The position numbers and the translations under genes are program-made. The notes under the pieces are model-generated. The model was not told where the DNA came from. It ran no database searches and saw nothing but the letters and a program-made list of their open reading frames with translations. From positions 2,157,927 to 2,221,926 of the forward strand of contig CP034992.1 in the NCBI GenBank assembly GCA_004026145.2: a DNA stretch of 64,000 nucleotides. The letters are read 5' to 3'. Positions within the stretch are counted from its first letter, which is position 1. Each line of letters starts with the position of its first letter. Positions 24,834 through 37,569 of the stretch are shown here, in pieces. The stretch is from Takifugu bimaculatus. Lineage: Eukaryota > Chordata > Actinopteri > Tetraodontiformes > Tetraodontidae.

Positions 24834-24843
24834 GCGCATGCGC
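24834..24843. promoter_or_regulatory. NRF1-type palindrome GCGCATGCGC upstream of the integrase-derived gene
   Basis: A perfect NRF1 core lies 71 bases 5' of the ATG at 24763, in a short GC-richer patch within AT-rich surroundings. The same decamer occurs at 39471-39480 in front of arfgap1. It fits a housekeeping-type host promoter. Confidence 0.55.
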
Positions 24844-24920
24844 AGAAGTGGTCCAGAAGCGGTCTACTTCCGGCTACCGACTTTTTCCAAAACAAACTTT
24901 ATTGAACAAGGAACACGTCC

Positions 24921-24989
24921 TACATACATACATACATACATACATACATACATACATACATACATACATACATACATACATACATACAT
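24921..24989. repeat. (TACA)n microsatellite
   Basis: About 17 perfect four-base units immediately 5' of the integrase-derived gene promoter. Confidence 0.97.
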
Positions 24990-27079
24990 GCTTTAGACAG
25001 GCATCAGAAAAATAAATTCTAAAGTTCCATCTGATAATTATACTAGAGATTGGATACTAATATATACTTGTATTATCAGTGCGATCAGAAGATTAATCAG
25101 GGAGGATTATTCTTTTAAGTCACTGGCTTTGATTCCAATGTTCTTTTTTGTTTCAAGAGGAACCAGAGGAAATTTAGTCAGGAGCCTTTTAGTTGCTTTA
25201 GAGACAGACTGTATGCATTACTGGAGGTACAGAAAAGATGATTTATGTACATTTTCCCCTTTTCTATTTCAATGTATTTTGGTGACAACAGTATTGTATT
25301 AAACATAGGAATAATAGTAAAACACAAGCATCTCTTTACACTGTAACAAATGAAAAGCAGGTGATTTTAAAAAAGCCAAAATGCCCATGACTTTAAAGGG
25401 GCTTTGCTGTGTCTCATGTTCGCCCACTGCTGCCTTGGCTGACAGTGTCCAGGTGGGAAGAAGCAGATGGGAGAACACTAACGAGTTGAAAGATGCTGGT
25501 TTCTGTGCTCATTACCAACACTTTGCTTCAGGGAAGTCTATAAACAGAAAATTCTGTATTACATGAGTCAGACTGCATTGATTATATGTTCCACTGTTAG
25601 GGGAATGATGCTCTCTCACACACAGACACACACACTTTAAACTTGGTGCTTTATTGTCTCTAATACATTTTGCCTCATATTGCTCCATACAGTTTTGTAA
25701 ATAGTGTACTTTTCTTTGAAACACGAGTACTAAACTTTAATTCTTCAGGGTCATTCCACATTAAAACCACTAGCAGGAATCATGTTGTAAAAATAGGAAA
25801 ACAGTCATTTTCATGCTCTCCTCAATAGCATAATAACAGATATTGTCCCATCTTAAGTACTCACATTGCTCATGCGACTGAAGAAATCACAACTGGTTTT
25901 GTATCCCAAAACACATAATGTCATAATGAACCCAGAAATGGAACTAGCATGCTAACGCTAATGAATTTAATGTCTGATCAATGTATGCAAAATATTACTG
26001 ATACATTTAAGGAGTCATTTTCATGCACAGACCAACCAACTATACAGTTACAAAAGAAAAAAAAAAGAGGCAGGGAGGGTTTAATATTCTAACAGCCCAA
26101 AAAAGCTTCATGCATTTGTGACAGAAGAGACTAAATGATTGTTGATACCATGTCAGTTAAACAACTCTCACAAAGTGGTTCATGTGAAAATAAAAGAGTT
26201 CAGTAACAGGTTGATGGTATCTGCTCAGTGTGCCTACAGGAGTCTGACATCACACATTTAAGGGTGATCTCAAACAGACACGTCTGATACAAAACCATTT
26301 GTACGGATATTTCTTTGCCTCTGATAGTTTTGCTGATGGCTCATCCTTGCTCGCCGTTCTGAAGTATGACTGTATTTCCTCATTTAAGAACGAGTTGTGC
26401 TTTTTCGTTTAGTTCCGGTGCAGATTTAGCAGCTAACGTCTCTCACGACCATAAAAAAAGTAAATAACATAAATGACAATAAAACTTCTTCCCAGATCTG
26501 AAACATAGAGAAAATTATTATCTGTAGTGATGGAAAAATTAGGTTGGAGGAGTTGAGTGTTTATTCATGCTTGATAATATTAAGAACAATTTGTCAAATT
26601 CTCCTCTAAGATCATGTGACTAGTTTTACAGATCAGCGCTTGTGTTTGGAATATTTGAGCTAACTGGTCCTTTTGATCAATGTGAGTGAGGATACAGCAC
26701 TGGTACCAAATCTCACTTAAGATACGGGATTTTCTTTAGAGATTCTAGAATATACTCTGTAAATAAATATACAAACTCTGTGTATGGTTACAGAGTATTT
26801 ACCTTTATCACTGCTGATCAGATTATTGGCTATCGGATTCTGACTTATCTGATCACACGCTTCTCTGCATGTGAAATTCCTTGAATTGATTTACTCACAA
26901 TCGATCTTCTTTTTCCCCAAACAGTCGATCGGTTTCCTAACGTGCGTGGATACAGATGGAAATACAATTAGAAATACTGTTCGGCTTGTCGGATCTCTAT
27001 TGCTCTGTCAAAATTATTCTTATTAAAACTTTAATCCTTGGCTTTATGATAATATAGACGGGCTTCTCGCCCCTCTCCT
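24990..27079. other. Gene-poor stretch, probably nrn1 3' UTR and flank
   Basis: AT-rich, no exon recognised. NRN1 transcripts have long 3' UTRs in vertebrates, so part of this is likely transcribed on the minus strand. One antisense AATAAA (TTTATT at 25650-25655) is a possible end. Confidence 0.35.
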
Positions 27080-28065
27080 CTAACCAAACGACCAGATCGG
27101 CTCGGTCGCTATCAGCACGACTATTGGTGTCAGGGCAAGGAGGGCAAAAGGTGACCTCATTCTGGGCGACGAGCTGGGGCTGCACAGGTCGAACAGACTC
27201 CCTTGGAAGCGCATCTTCTTGGAGGCCTGCCTCAGCGTCTCCCAGATGGAGCTGACTTCATCCCGACAGTCGGCCAGCGCGGTGAGGGCGCACGTGTGAA
27301 AAGCTTCCCAGTGGCTGTGACAAACAGAGGATCATCAGACACGTGGACAGTTTTCATTCCAGCAAGAAGGTGCAGGCAGCCAGCGTTGCCATGGGTTGAT
27401 TTACTCGCCAATATCTTGACACTCAGATGGCTACATTGGATGCAGCTAAGTCAGACTGGGCTTTTAATTACCATGGTAACTGCATCAAAAAGTGAACCAA
27501 TATCACGGGCGATTTAACAAGTCGGAGGGACGGTGCGTGTTTCTTCTGCTAAACTCTGTTTGCAGAAACAAGGACAAAAATCATCTCCAGGATTTGACGA
27601 CGGCAGCAAATTCATCGATTATTTAGACGAACAGCTCGGCGCCTGAGCACCGTTTCTCTGTTCTCCCACTGAGATGATGGCATCTGGGCTTTGTCCCTGC
27701 AGCATTTCGAGCTCTAATACCGCCACACACTTCTGTGTCGAGCCTAATCCCAGCTCTCTCCGCCTTCTGGGCTGAAATCGGTTCGTGTCATTCAGTCATC
27801 ATCACCTGCACACGGCCGCCACTCCCTTTTCGCTGGTCACATTCTCCTGATAGTTGTCCATGCTCGCGCCCAGCTCCAGGACACAGTCAGAAAAGTCTTT
27901 ATAGACGTTCTCACACCTCACGTCTGCACCTGTGGGGTTCCCTGACACCACCAGAGAGAAAAGTGCTGCAAGACCAGACAAGACAAGAGTCACATCATTT
28001 TAATTGACATTGTTCCAGCGAGGTCCTTTAAATACTTTTGTGTGCTTTACACACTCACTCACACA

Positions 28066-28118
<53 letters not shown>

Positions 28119-28640
28119 TGTTTTTCACTCACATGCTTGAGTTTTAATTTAATAGTGCACGCATTTTGGTTTTTTCCACATCGGTGTGAATTTCAAAGGT
28201 CGTGCCTCTCCAAATGAAGTTTCATGATACCAGAGTACTACAAGGCTGGCATCCGCTCCACCGGAGGGAAAAAGACATTCAAAAACATGTAAAATCCTGG
28301 ACAAACACAGCGCAAAATAAGTGCCGGTGTAACAAAAACGTTAATGAAATATTAAATTAGAGGCAACCTCCCCAGACATCGATTGAGTTGTATTTCACAC
28401 GGCTGAATGTACAGAAGCTTGCACACAGCATACATCACCTCTCATCGAGGGGTGCGTGAGCTGTTCGTGACGACACAAGTCTCGGTAACCATCACGCAAA
28501 CTGATAAAAACCGAGTAGTTGCGGTGAATCTCGAAAGCACGCGTTGCATTTTTCCCCAAACGGGGGTAAACGCATGAAAGTGTCTCACCCAAGGCAAACG
28601 GCAGGATCCCTCCGATCTTCTTCGACGTGAAAAATCCCAT
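27080..28640 (-). CDS. nrn1: Neuritin (GPI-anchored neurite-outgrowth factor), 148 aa
   Basis: Neuritin is a small activity-induced GPI-linked protein that promotes neurite growth and synapse maturation. Exons 28640-28589, 27965-27806 and 27314-27080 total 447 nt, in frame. The first exon gives the start of the signal peptide (MGFFTSKKIGGILPFAL). The mature part holds the neuritin cysteine pattern: CENVYKDFSDCVLELGASM, AAVCSHWEAFHTCA, LTALADCRDE and GSLFDLC. The tail ends in a hydrophobic stretch (FALLALTPIVVLIA) fitting a GPI-attachment signal. The three-exon structure and length match the family (142 aa in mammals). Human NRN1 and SSR1 are both on 6p24-25, so its position beside ssr1 supports the call. 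Confidence 0.94.
28069..28116. repeat. (CA)n microsatellite
   Basis: At least 24 perfect CA units (with imperfect ACTC units before it from about 28050) inside nrn1 intron 1. Confidence 0.97.
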
Positions 28641-29582
28641 GTCATCCCATTTCAAGACAGACTGAGAGTGCGGGATTCTGCGGGCGCGTCCATTGATGCG
28701 AGCGGATCTCAACGGCGGATCGTGGATTGTCAGACAATTATCACTGTGGCTCCCTGATTCCGATGAGATCAACACTTGATTTGTGAGTGTGAACAGTCTT
28801 TCTCTGCTCCGCACTGCTGATGTGGCCTTCCGCCGGCGCGCACTGAGCTCATCATCCCCCCTCAACACCGGACAGCCCCCATCCTCCTCCCCGAGGAGGC
28901 AGGGAGGAGCAGGAGGATGCGGCTGCCTCTGCCCTCTCACTTTATTCCGTTTAATATCTGATGCTACCTCAGCGCACCTCATGCACCATCCACTCATGGT
29001 ACAAATCGAACTTTTGACACGTTGCAGCCTTAATCCTAGCTTTAGAAATGATATCTACATAAAATCGGGAGCATTTCACACAACAGGCATTTGGTTCACC
29101 CGTTTATTGTGTTTGGAAAAAGCTCCGAGAGCCTCTCACAGCAATAACAGTCTTCCAGAACACTGTTTTAACATTTGTTGTATGTGCAGCTGCCATTGCC
29201 TTCCTAAGAAATACATGTTTAACATTCCTCAGGCTACTTTTTTTTTTTTTTTACAAAAAAACCCTTTTATTATTAAAATTTTGAATATTGGCAGGGCACC
29301 ACAAATACATACAAATAAGGCACAGTGGTGGTTGTAATGTATGTGAATTATTCCTTTATATTTTCCCTAAAAAGGCACAAATTATGACAGATTAATGACC
29401 ATTATTTTCTCACACATATGTGGGGACAAAGGGGTCCGTTTAAGGAGGAGCTGTAGCTCCGTCCTTTTAGTGTTGACAGTTCTTATCTGAGCAGAGGAGT
29501 CCAGGAAGCTTCAGCAGGCTGAATCAATACAAACACCTTTAACACACTGTTGATTCCCTTTTAAGTACAGTGATGGAAGGAA
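28641..29582. other. nrn1 5' flank and ssr1 3' UTR
   Basis: The part 28641-28990 is GC-rich and is the likely nrn1 promoter and 5' UTR. The rest is AT-rich and ends at the ssr1 stop. A candidate ssr1 poly(A) signal (TTTATT, antisense AATAAA) lies at 29266-29271. No other gene seen. Confidence 0.45.
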
Positions 29583-32298
29583 TCACTGATCTGCTCCGGC
29601 CGCTCTGTTTGCTCGTTTCCTTGGAGATGCTCGAGGTGAAGCCTTGTCTGAAAAATGGAATATTTGATATCAGATTTTTGCATTTGAATTACTGCAAAAC
29701 ATGAACATATGAACATACTCATGGCGTTGAGAGTCTCCTGAGGAATCCAGCTGATGTCAACATCACTCATCCCGCCGGTGCCCTTCTCCACTTTCAGAGG
29801 GATCCTCTTCCTCTGTAGGAACCCAATGAAAAGATTATTATTGTCAAACACCAGCAATCTTAAAAACAGGTCAATGGAAAAGAACCAAAAACACACACCG
29901 TCCTTGTCTCCAGGACCTGGTACATCCCGAACAGCATCAGAACCACCAGGCCACCCAGGAAGATGTACATGAACATCCTACAGAGAAACAGATACTCTTC
30001 AAAAGCTAAAATATACACGGGCATTGAGAACAATGCAACAGCTGGAGCGGTTATGGGTCTCCCGGTGTCCTCCTCGTCCACTCCAGACCTCCGTGACCCA
30101 TATAGGCAGATGTAGAGGAAGCCTGTCTGTGTTACAGCTGCAGTAGAAAGACTGAACCGGCAATGATTTGAGGAGGAAAGGCGACATTTGCTGGTGTCTT
30201 TTTCTGAAACCTGCGCCAGAGGAACAATTCAACAGCTCCCTGCGCCCATTTCACACCTCTGTTCACAGGCTCCTACATGCGCTGCGATCCACTGGGGAGG
30301 CCAGATTCATGATGAGAGCTGCCTGAAGCCTTATGAGAAATAACTGCATCTAACCTGGACGGCTTAACCTGTAAAAAGAAGGCTTACGTTTCTCCATCCA
30401 GTCCCTCGTCTGGTTCAGTGATCGTGACAGTCTGGTTGTAGACAGCATTCTGGAACACCCCACCCTGAACAAAATCAGAAATTGACATTAGCTCGTAAAA
30501 GGCTACGTGACCTATTGAGAACTCTATGAGCTCTGTGAGACCAGGCTGAGTTGGGAGGAGAAACCCCTGACGGAGCATCTTCACGCAGCACCGTCACGCT
30601 GCATTTTTAAAGACCAGACAAAACTCACGCGCAAGCCTTCAATAAAGATCTATAAATAAGTCATAGCCTTTATTTTTACCTCGGCATCAAGATAGTTGAG
30701 GAGGATGACGAGGCCAAATGGGCGACCTGCCAGGGGCTGAGCAGGGATGAAGGAGTACTCGAAGGAGGCCTGAGCCTTTGGCTGCACAGCGGTGTCCAGA
30801 GGCAGAGCTGTGAACTACACACAGAAATAAAAGATTCATGAATCTAAACACACAAGGCTTTACACTCCTGCACACACAACATGCACTCATACAGTCACAT
30901 CTACAGGGCAATTTAAATCGCTCTCATGTGGGAGTTTCTGGAGGAGGCTGGAGTTAAGTTTGTCAAGATAAATGGTGCCAGCACTATTCATTCTGAATTA
31001 AATGGCCACAGCCGATCAAACTCACATTCTGGATGTAGACCTGGAACTCTTGAGGGTAACGGAAGGAGGCCTCCAGTGATTTGACGGTGAATTCCTGACT
31101 TCCTTTGTTGGTGAACCCCACCAAGAACTTCACAATTTCATTGGCCGGAAACTCTAAAGTTGTCATAAGGAGACGGTTCGGGTTTCAATCCGCCTTTCGA
31201 CAGATACAACCTACATGACGCAAGGGAGCCGAACCAACCTTCGCCAGGTCACGAAGATGATGGCTGTGTCAGCATCGGGGTGTGAAGACAACGGTTTGTC
31301 GTCTGTTTCGTCCATGTCCTCCTCGTCCCCATCCTGAAGAAACCATAACGACACTGTTACATCGTCAGAATGTTAAATTAGAATCGGTGACACATCGCAG
31401 AACACAGACCGTTGGCCTCATCTGGTCCTCCTCAACCAGCATTTCGTCGCCATCATCTTCCTCCTCGTCTACGGCGGCTTCGGGATCCTCGGCTACATCC
31501 TCGGCCGAGTCAGCGTCCGCGGCGACGTGGCCTGCGTGGAACAGGGGCACATTAGTAGCAAATGGTGGAATATTAATGAGGTTTTGGTGTTCTCGTGACC
31601 CAACTTGCCCTCAGTATGCAGCACCGAGCACAAGCAGGGCAGCAGTTAGCAACAATGTAGCATATCTGAGCAAAAACATGGTGTAAATCCAAAAAACTCA
31701 ATTTGCCGATAAATACAATTGATCCACGATTGTCTCACCTACAGTCTTTCAATTTTCTTTTCTTAAACGCCTCTGACTTTTCCCATTTGCGACTGTAATA
31801 ACGTAAGTTTAGGGGCATTTGTCACTTCTCAGTATTGATGTACGTCAGCAGATCAGCAGCCCCCACAAGCACAAGTTTCATACTTATCTATGATGACGTG
31901 TGAAAGCTGTGCATCCTGACACGCTCATAACTGAATAAAACATAATTGTGTTGCACAAGGAGACACCTAACTCCACATTTAAAAAAAAAAAAATCAATTT
32001 GTTTGTAATTCGTTTAAGTGGCTGCAGCTAGAAGTAGAAACACTTTAATTCATTTGGAGTGAAAACACTGAATACAGATGAAACGCCCAAACGTGCGGGA
32101 TCGTTGCAGGACGTTTCCAGCTGCTGTGCACAGATGTGTGAATATGCCACGTCAAGGTTTTCCCAGCGATCACATTATCAAACACTGAAACTTTAAAAAG
32201 GTCGAACAGCTGCACAAACCTGACTCACCGACAGATACGAGGCCGCAGGGAAACGCGAGGAGGAAGAGAAGCAGCAGTTTAGAACCCAAACTGAACAT
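29583..32298 (-). CDS. ssr1: Translocon-associated protein subunit alpha (TRAP-alpha / SSR1), one frameshift
   Basis: TRAP-alpha is a single-span ER protein that assists Sec61 translocation of secretory proteins. Nine exons: 32298-32229, 31531-31410, 31333-31239, 31153-31026, 30814-30680, 30464-30388, 29977-29899, 29812-29719 and 29647-29583. They total 865 nt, exactly one base over 288 codons; the family length is about 286 aa. Signal peptide MFSLGSKLLLLFLLAFPCG; a strongly acidic N-terminal region; FPANEIVKFLVGFTNKG; SLEASFRYPQEFQVYIQN; GRPFGLVILLNY; NAVYNQTVTI; DEGLDGET; TM segment MFMYIFLGGLVVLMLFGMY; cytosolic VDISWIPQETLNAM; basic C-terminus. The extra base lies in the exon 31333-31239, where VT should be followed by GEEFP but ACCTGGCGAAG is read. 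Removing A31246 (plus strand) restores the frame. Confidence 0.93.
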
Positions 32299-33149
32299 TT
32301 TGTCGGAGCGCAGGGCTGAAGTTAAGAACACATCAGCGTTCGGGAAGAGAAGAGGACAGGGGTACGGGAGGGGGCGGGGTTGAGCGTTTAGACCCGCCCA
32401 TCGGGGAGGGGCCACATATTCGATTACAAATTAGACAATAAGAAGAAGTGAGACTGAATATCATTCATCCTTTCAAATGCAACAAGTCAAAGTCCCCCCG
32501 GAACCGTCTGCTCTTTGTCCCATGAATAACGTTTCGAGTTATTTTGGTAAAACTGGCCGAGATCCTAACTAAAAACGAAGACAGTTAGGAAATGACGATA
32601 ACAATAAGAAAATCACAATTTTCTTTTTGTTTGGAAAATTAAGTTTTAAAACGCCCTAAGTTTCCACTTATGTGGCGTGTTCCCATTATTAAAGGAAAAG
32701 ACATCGTTTTTCTAAATCTTCATATCAGCGACTCGCATATCTCTGTGTTTAGAACATGTTGGATTCATATTTGTTGGTTTAACGACTTTATCAGCTCACA
32801 CAGAAGTTCATGCTCCACTGCTGAAGAGGAACAGTAAATAGATCCTAACCCCTCCCTCCTTTTATTCATGCAAAAAAACTGTAGATCCCCCGAGAATATA
32901 AATTGTGTCTTAAACGGTTTAATTTCCCTCCATCCCTAGTTTCTTGGTGTAGACCCAATTAATCCTTTAATTTTTTAAAGCGACCCAACATTAATCAATA
33001 GTGTAAAAATAAAACAAATATAATAGACATTATCGCAATGTTCTCTCTCGAACTTTTGTGGTTTTCTGCAAAAGCACACATCCTGTAACACTTCTGAGTG
33101 GAGAATTTGCTGCAGTGTCTCCTCACATGCTGAGATCTGCGTTACGGCG
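32299..33149. other. Divergent promoter region between ssr1 and sit1-like
   Basis: The 100 bases next to ssr1 are GC-rich (GGGGCGGGG around 32372) and look like an Sp1-type promoter. The remainder is AT-rich. No other gene seen. Confidence 0.45.
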
Positions 33150-34844
33150 ATGGTTAACGGCACAGCAAATAACGGTGAGTGCAAGACTGAATGTTACCTG
33201 AACCCCAGAACGATTTGATTGCATTTTTAATGGTTAGTTGTGTGCGTTTTTATCAACCAGACCAACGACCATCAAATGCTGAGATGACTTGAGTTATATG
33301 TGTTATATGTGTGTTCATATTGCGCCAGCGGGACTCCTGTTACCAGCAGAATAATACACTAGAAACATGCAGTTGGTACAGTCTGAGAGATGGTTCTGCT
33401 CTCTTTTATTCAGCTTTAACATTCAAATATTCACCTATTATATTATACTAAAACAAAACATTTTGGCGTTTTCTGTAGGTTGTGTTATTCAGGTGCTCCT
33501 TGGAACCTGGGAGAGTGGCCTTTAATAACAGTGGCTGTTTAAAAGCTATATTAAATCCTCATCACTCAGGGTATTTCACAAGCCCCCATGTGCTGTCGAC
33601 AGTGACAATGCAAATCACTTAAGCAACCTCTCAGGAAAAGCTGCCGTGCTACTTTCTATGGTGTCAGTACACACGGTTTTGCATGCCGAGTTTGGAATAT
33701 TTTCCAAATAAACTATACTGTGATGAAACTATTAATCACAGCAGTTTTAAGAGTAATTTCATTTGATTCTGTGTTGTTGATCCTTGTAATGGTGGGATGG
33801 TGCGCATGGAAACCCTGGAAAGACAACACTGACAGACACAATAAGCTGTTTTAATTTAATCGACTCTCAAAACCCTCAAGACCATTTTCTTTGTTTCTCT
33901 AGATGATACTTGGTGTCTTTGGGGAAGCAAGCCCAGTTATTTTTACAGCATTGGGATTTTGACAGCATTGCTGGTCCTCTCACTGTGTTTGAATATTTAC
34001 TGCTGTGTGTCAAGATGTCGCTCAGGTAATCTCGTACTGTTGGAGAAAGATTTTTCACTTCCTATGTACTTGATGTATTTGATGTGCTTCTCTTTGCGCA
34101 ACAGGAACTGCAATACGTCAGTCAAAGAAGCAGCAACGGTGTGTATTTGCTATAGACTCTTTGTTAACGAAGGCAGCCTCGGGGCTTTTTGAGAACTTAA
34201 ACCAAAGGCTGAAAAATACACCTTTCCTCTCTTTCCATATTGAGACGGAGCTCGAGACAGATGGAGGAAAATCCAATTTATGGGAACTTAACCTATACAC
34301 ACGTAACCTATACAAGTAATACAAGTAAGTGTCTTGGATATTTTCTCTCTCTCTTTCAACATCTGTCAGTGTTTAAATATGATGTGTTTTACTCCGCAGG
34401 CATGACTCTCATCGCTGAATCTGATTCTCCACATTCAAGAGCTCAACCAAGCCTCGATAACTCATCTATAGATTATATAAAGGTCTCATTCAGTGAACCC
34501 TTAGTCAGTGATTCTGGGAGTGATCTGGATTTACAATAATATGGAGCAAAAGCTGTGCTGTTAAAAATAACTTGTATTCTTGTTTGTCTTCTCAGGGAGC
34601 ACCTCGGGAGTGCTATGCTAACCTGACCCTGAAGGCCCCCAGAGTGCAGTCTGGCCACAACTCTCCACAGATACAGTACTCAGATATCATTCAGGTCCAG
34701 GATCTTCCAGAGTCAGACAGGGAAGACGAAGGCTGCACGGAGGGCACCTCCATCGTGTCCGATCTGTACGCTTCTGTGCAAACCCATCGCGTTAAAACCA
34801 TCGACCCTGCAGGAGAGGGAGAGGGTTATGCCAACCATCTTTGA
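33150..34844 (+). CDS. sit1: SIT1-like signalling threshold-regulating transmembrane adaptor, 197 aa
   Basis: SIT1 is a lymphocyte membrane adaptor that damps antigen-receptor signalling through phosphotyrosines binding SHP2, Grb2 and Csk. Six exons: 33150-33174, 33903-34025, 34105-34138, 34245-34324, 34400-34482 and 34596-34844, totalling 594 nt, in frame. Human SIT1 is 196 aa. The short N-terminus MVNGTANND holds an N-glycosylation site. One TM segment follows (FYSIGILTALLVLSLCLNIYCC), then a basic cytosolic stretch. Tyrosine motifs appear in the same order as in SIT1: NPIYGNL, ECYANL, IQYSDII, DLYASVQ and GYANHL at the C-terminus. Overall similarity is low, and the call rests on architecture and motif order. 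Other TM adaptors (LAX1, PAG1) are longer. A poly(A) signal ATTAAA is at 35116-35121. Confidence 0.82.
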
Positions 34845-35600
34845 GACGTGGTGAAACGCCACATGAAGTTTTGTGCATGTCGACGTATAACCGCTGGATG
34901 GCGCTGTGGTGCTGCGCTGCAATATCCAAACGAAGAGGACAAAGATGCAGCATGTCGGGCCCGGATTGTCGTTGTTTGAAGCTTTATCCTGATTCTGTGT
35001 CTCCAGTCTGACAAATATGGATAAGGATAACGTTGATCTCTGTAGTCTTTTTACACACAGGAGAAAATGAACTAAAGGAATCAAAAATTTAAATTTCAGC
35101 ACCTCTGTTTTACATATTAAAATGATTGCAATCGCTGCTCATCAAAGCATTTATTTATTATTTCCAAAGATCTTCTCAGGGGAGGAATAGCCAGAAAACT
35201 GATGGGTGGACTTCAGCAACAAAGCAAAATCCACCACCAGATGGCAATCGAAGACTCCGTTTTAAAAAGTTCTTTTAAACTATTAAACCCTAATCAGCCA
35301 ATCACATGGCTGCAACTTAGACATCTAGACATGGTCAAGACGACTTGCTGAAGTTCAAATTCAGCACTGGGGTGGAAAGAAAGTGGACTTGAGTGGCTTT
35401 GAACGAGGCTGGTGGTTGGTGTTGATGGGCTGGTCTGAGTGTTTCAGAAACAGCTGTTTAGTGTTTGGTGTAAATAAGAGGAATGTACAGATCAGTCCTG
35501 CCTTGAACCACCCCACCAGGCTGCTGCTACTGCTTCTGCTTCTGCTGCTCTGCTGCGGCTGGTGGTGCTGGTGGTGGTGGTGGTGGTGGTGGTGGTGGTG

Positions 35601-35631
<31 letters not shown>

Positions 35632-37428
35632 GGCTGGTGGTGCTGCTGGTGAGCTTGATGCAGAAGATTATTTATTCGTACTTTGTATTATTGCTTACAT
35701 AACATGACTTTATATGTGATGTCAGTGATAACAGTTAAAGAGGCCAATGAGACTGGAAGATAATAAACTTTTATAATGATCATATTAGGCTGCATTTACT
35801 AACTGAGGTATCATATAAAACAACTTTATTAAAGATAATTATTTTGGCTTGAGTCCATCTGGAGAAGTTGCTGAAGCATTTGTAAACATCTTTTTCTGAC
35901 GCAATGCTTTGATTAAGCATTTAATTTAAGCCACTGTAATCACTGAAAGTTGACCTCTAATTGACTAGTCCACGTTGTTTTCTTTTTCAACCCCGGTGGT
36001 ATTTGCTGAGCGCAGGTTTGAGATCGACGATAACATCAGTGGGTGCAATTAAATAATACATTTATTACATAACCAGAGAATAACAGTTGCATTTCACATT
36101 GCAGATCTTCATTCAACCTTTTAGCCATTGACTGGTGAAGATGAAATCACAGGGAGGTTTCATAATAAAGAATATTAACTATTAAAAATCACTGTATGTG
36201 TATAAAAGCAGGGTGTGGTTTATTAAAGTTACATGTTCCCCTTCTTACAAACAAACCTGTGCATATAACACACATTCTGAATCCAAGGACTTTGCAAACG
36301 CTTTTCTCAACTTTATCAGTAATTCAAAGGTGACTTTGCTTATTGGATAAAGGCAGTCGGTGACCCACTACTTCACCTCACCCATTATCTGTTATTGGCA
36401 ACACTTTATCAATGATGTAATAAATAAATAAATGTACTCCTGCGTGTTCTCTTTATTGAGGTTAATGTGCGAGAGTTGACATCACTTTTAATATTCATTT
36501 ATTTAAGCGGTCCATTAAACTATAAAAGTAGTATATCCAATTAAAGTGATTGTTGCATTAATCAGTGGAGAATCTAAATTAAGAATCAGCAAGATTATTT
36601 AGATTATTTATAATGACCGAGTTCCTCGGATGTTGTGATGATTTGTGTTTCAATCATTTGATGATTTAATGATTTCATGTTATGTTCATTAGGCCCAGAG
36701 CACCAAAACTTGACCTCTATCGTACCAACAGTAAGTAATCATCTCTGCTCAGCATCCATAATGTGCTAATCATAATCACTTTTCATAATATGTTAATAAA
36801 CGTGTGGACGCAGGTGACAAATGTGGATTCTTCGTTTTAAGAATCAGTTTGTTTTCAGTTTGGCGACACTGTAAATCTTGTTCGTTGCAACATCCGTGAC
36901 ATCGTGACTTACGTTCTTTAGTCTGCAGCAGCGCCACAAACGGCACACGTTGTTCGATCCACCCCCGGTTTATCTGACAGAGAACTGTGACCATTGAAAC
37001 TTGAGCTCCAATAAAATAATGCCGTTGGACACTGATATCTGAACATTTGACCCCAGTGTTGTTTTCATTCTGATGTACCGAACGTAAGGTCAAACTTGGT
37101 ATCCTATAGCGAGGAAAGAGCCCATAATATGCAAAAGGGGGGAAAATGCTTCTGAAACGAATGCAAGAAATGAATGCTTCTGTTAGAAATGAATGTTTTT
37201 GTTACCCTTCCACCCATCTGCCTATAGAATACATTTCTAGAATCCCTGTTTTATGATAGATATTCATTCTGCCTCTGTTTTATTAAAATGCCTCTTTTTA
37301 ATGTGCTCATTCCATTTAATTCATGTCTCTGTGACGGATTTTGTTGCTAATTTTGTCATCAGATTGATATTGATATAGTGATAAACTCGCAAAAGATAAA
37401 AACAACAAATGATGCACTTTTAATGGGC
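34845..37428. other. Intergenic, sit1-like 3' UTR then AT-rich DNA
   Basis: Apart from the sit1-like 3' UTR and the GGT/CTG repeat at 35510-35650, I see no gene. An open frame over the repeat encodes only Cys/Trp runs and is an artefact of the triplet repeat. Confidence 0.5.
35510..35650. repeat. Compound triplet repeat (CTG)n-(GGT)n-(CTG)n
   Basis: Interrupted CTG/TGC units flank about 13 GGT units (35567-35603). Pure purine/pyrimidine bias is limited to the GGT core. It lies in non-coding DNA. Confidence 0.93.
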
Positions 37429-37434
37429 TTTATT
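37429..37434 (-). promoter_or_regulatory. Poly(A) signal for the Rhcg-type gene
   Basis: TTTATT on the plus strand is AATAAA for the minus-strand gene, 136 bases after its stop codon. Confidence 0.55.
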
Positions 37435-37569
37435 TCAGTTTACAGTTATCCTCAAGCAATAATGTGTCATTGGTGATACAAACATTGGCATTAAGCTACT
37501 TTTGTCTCTTTAAATAACAAATAAAAACATTTGAATAAAAGATCTTAGATGTAATGCCTGTTCAAAAGT

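Noticed and set aside
35383..35652. Open frame encoding Cys/Trp runs
   Set aside because: Produced by the GGT/CTG triplet repeat; no start context, domain or splice signals.
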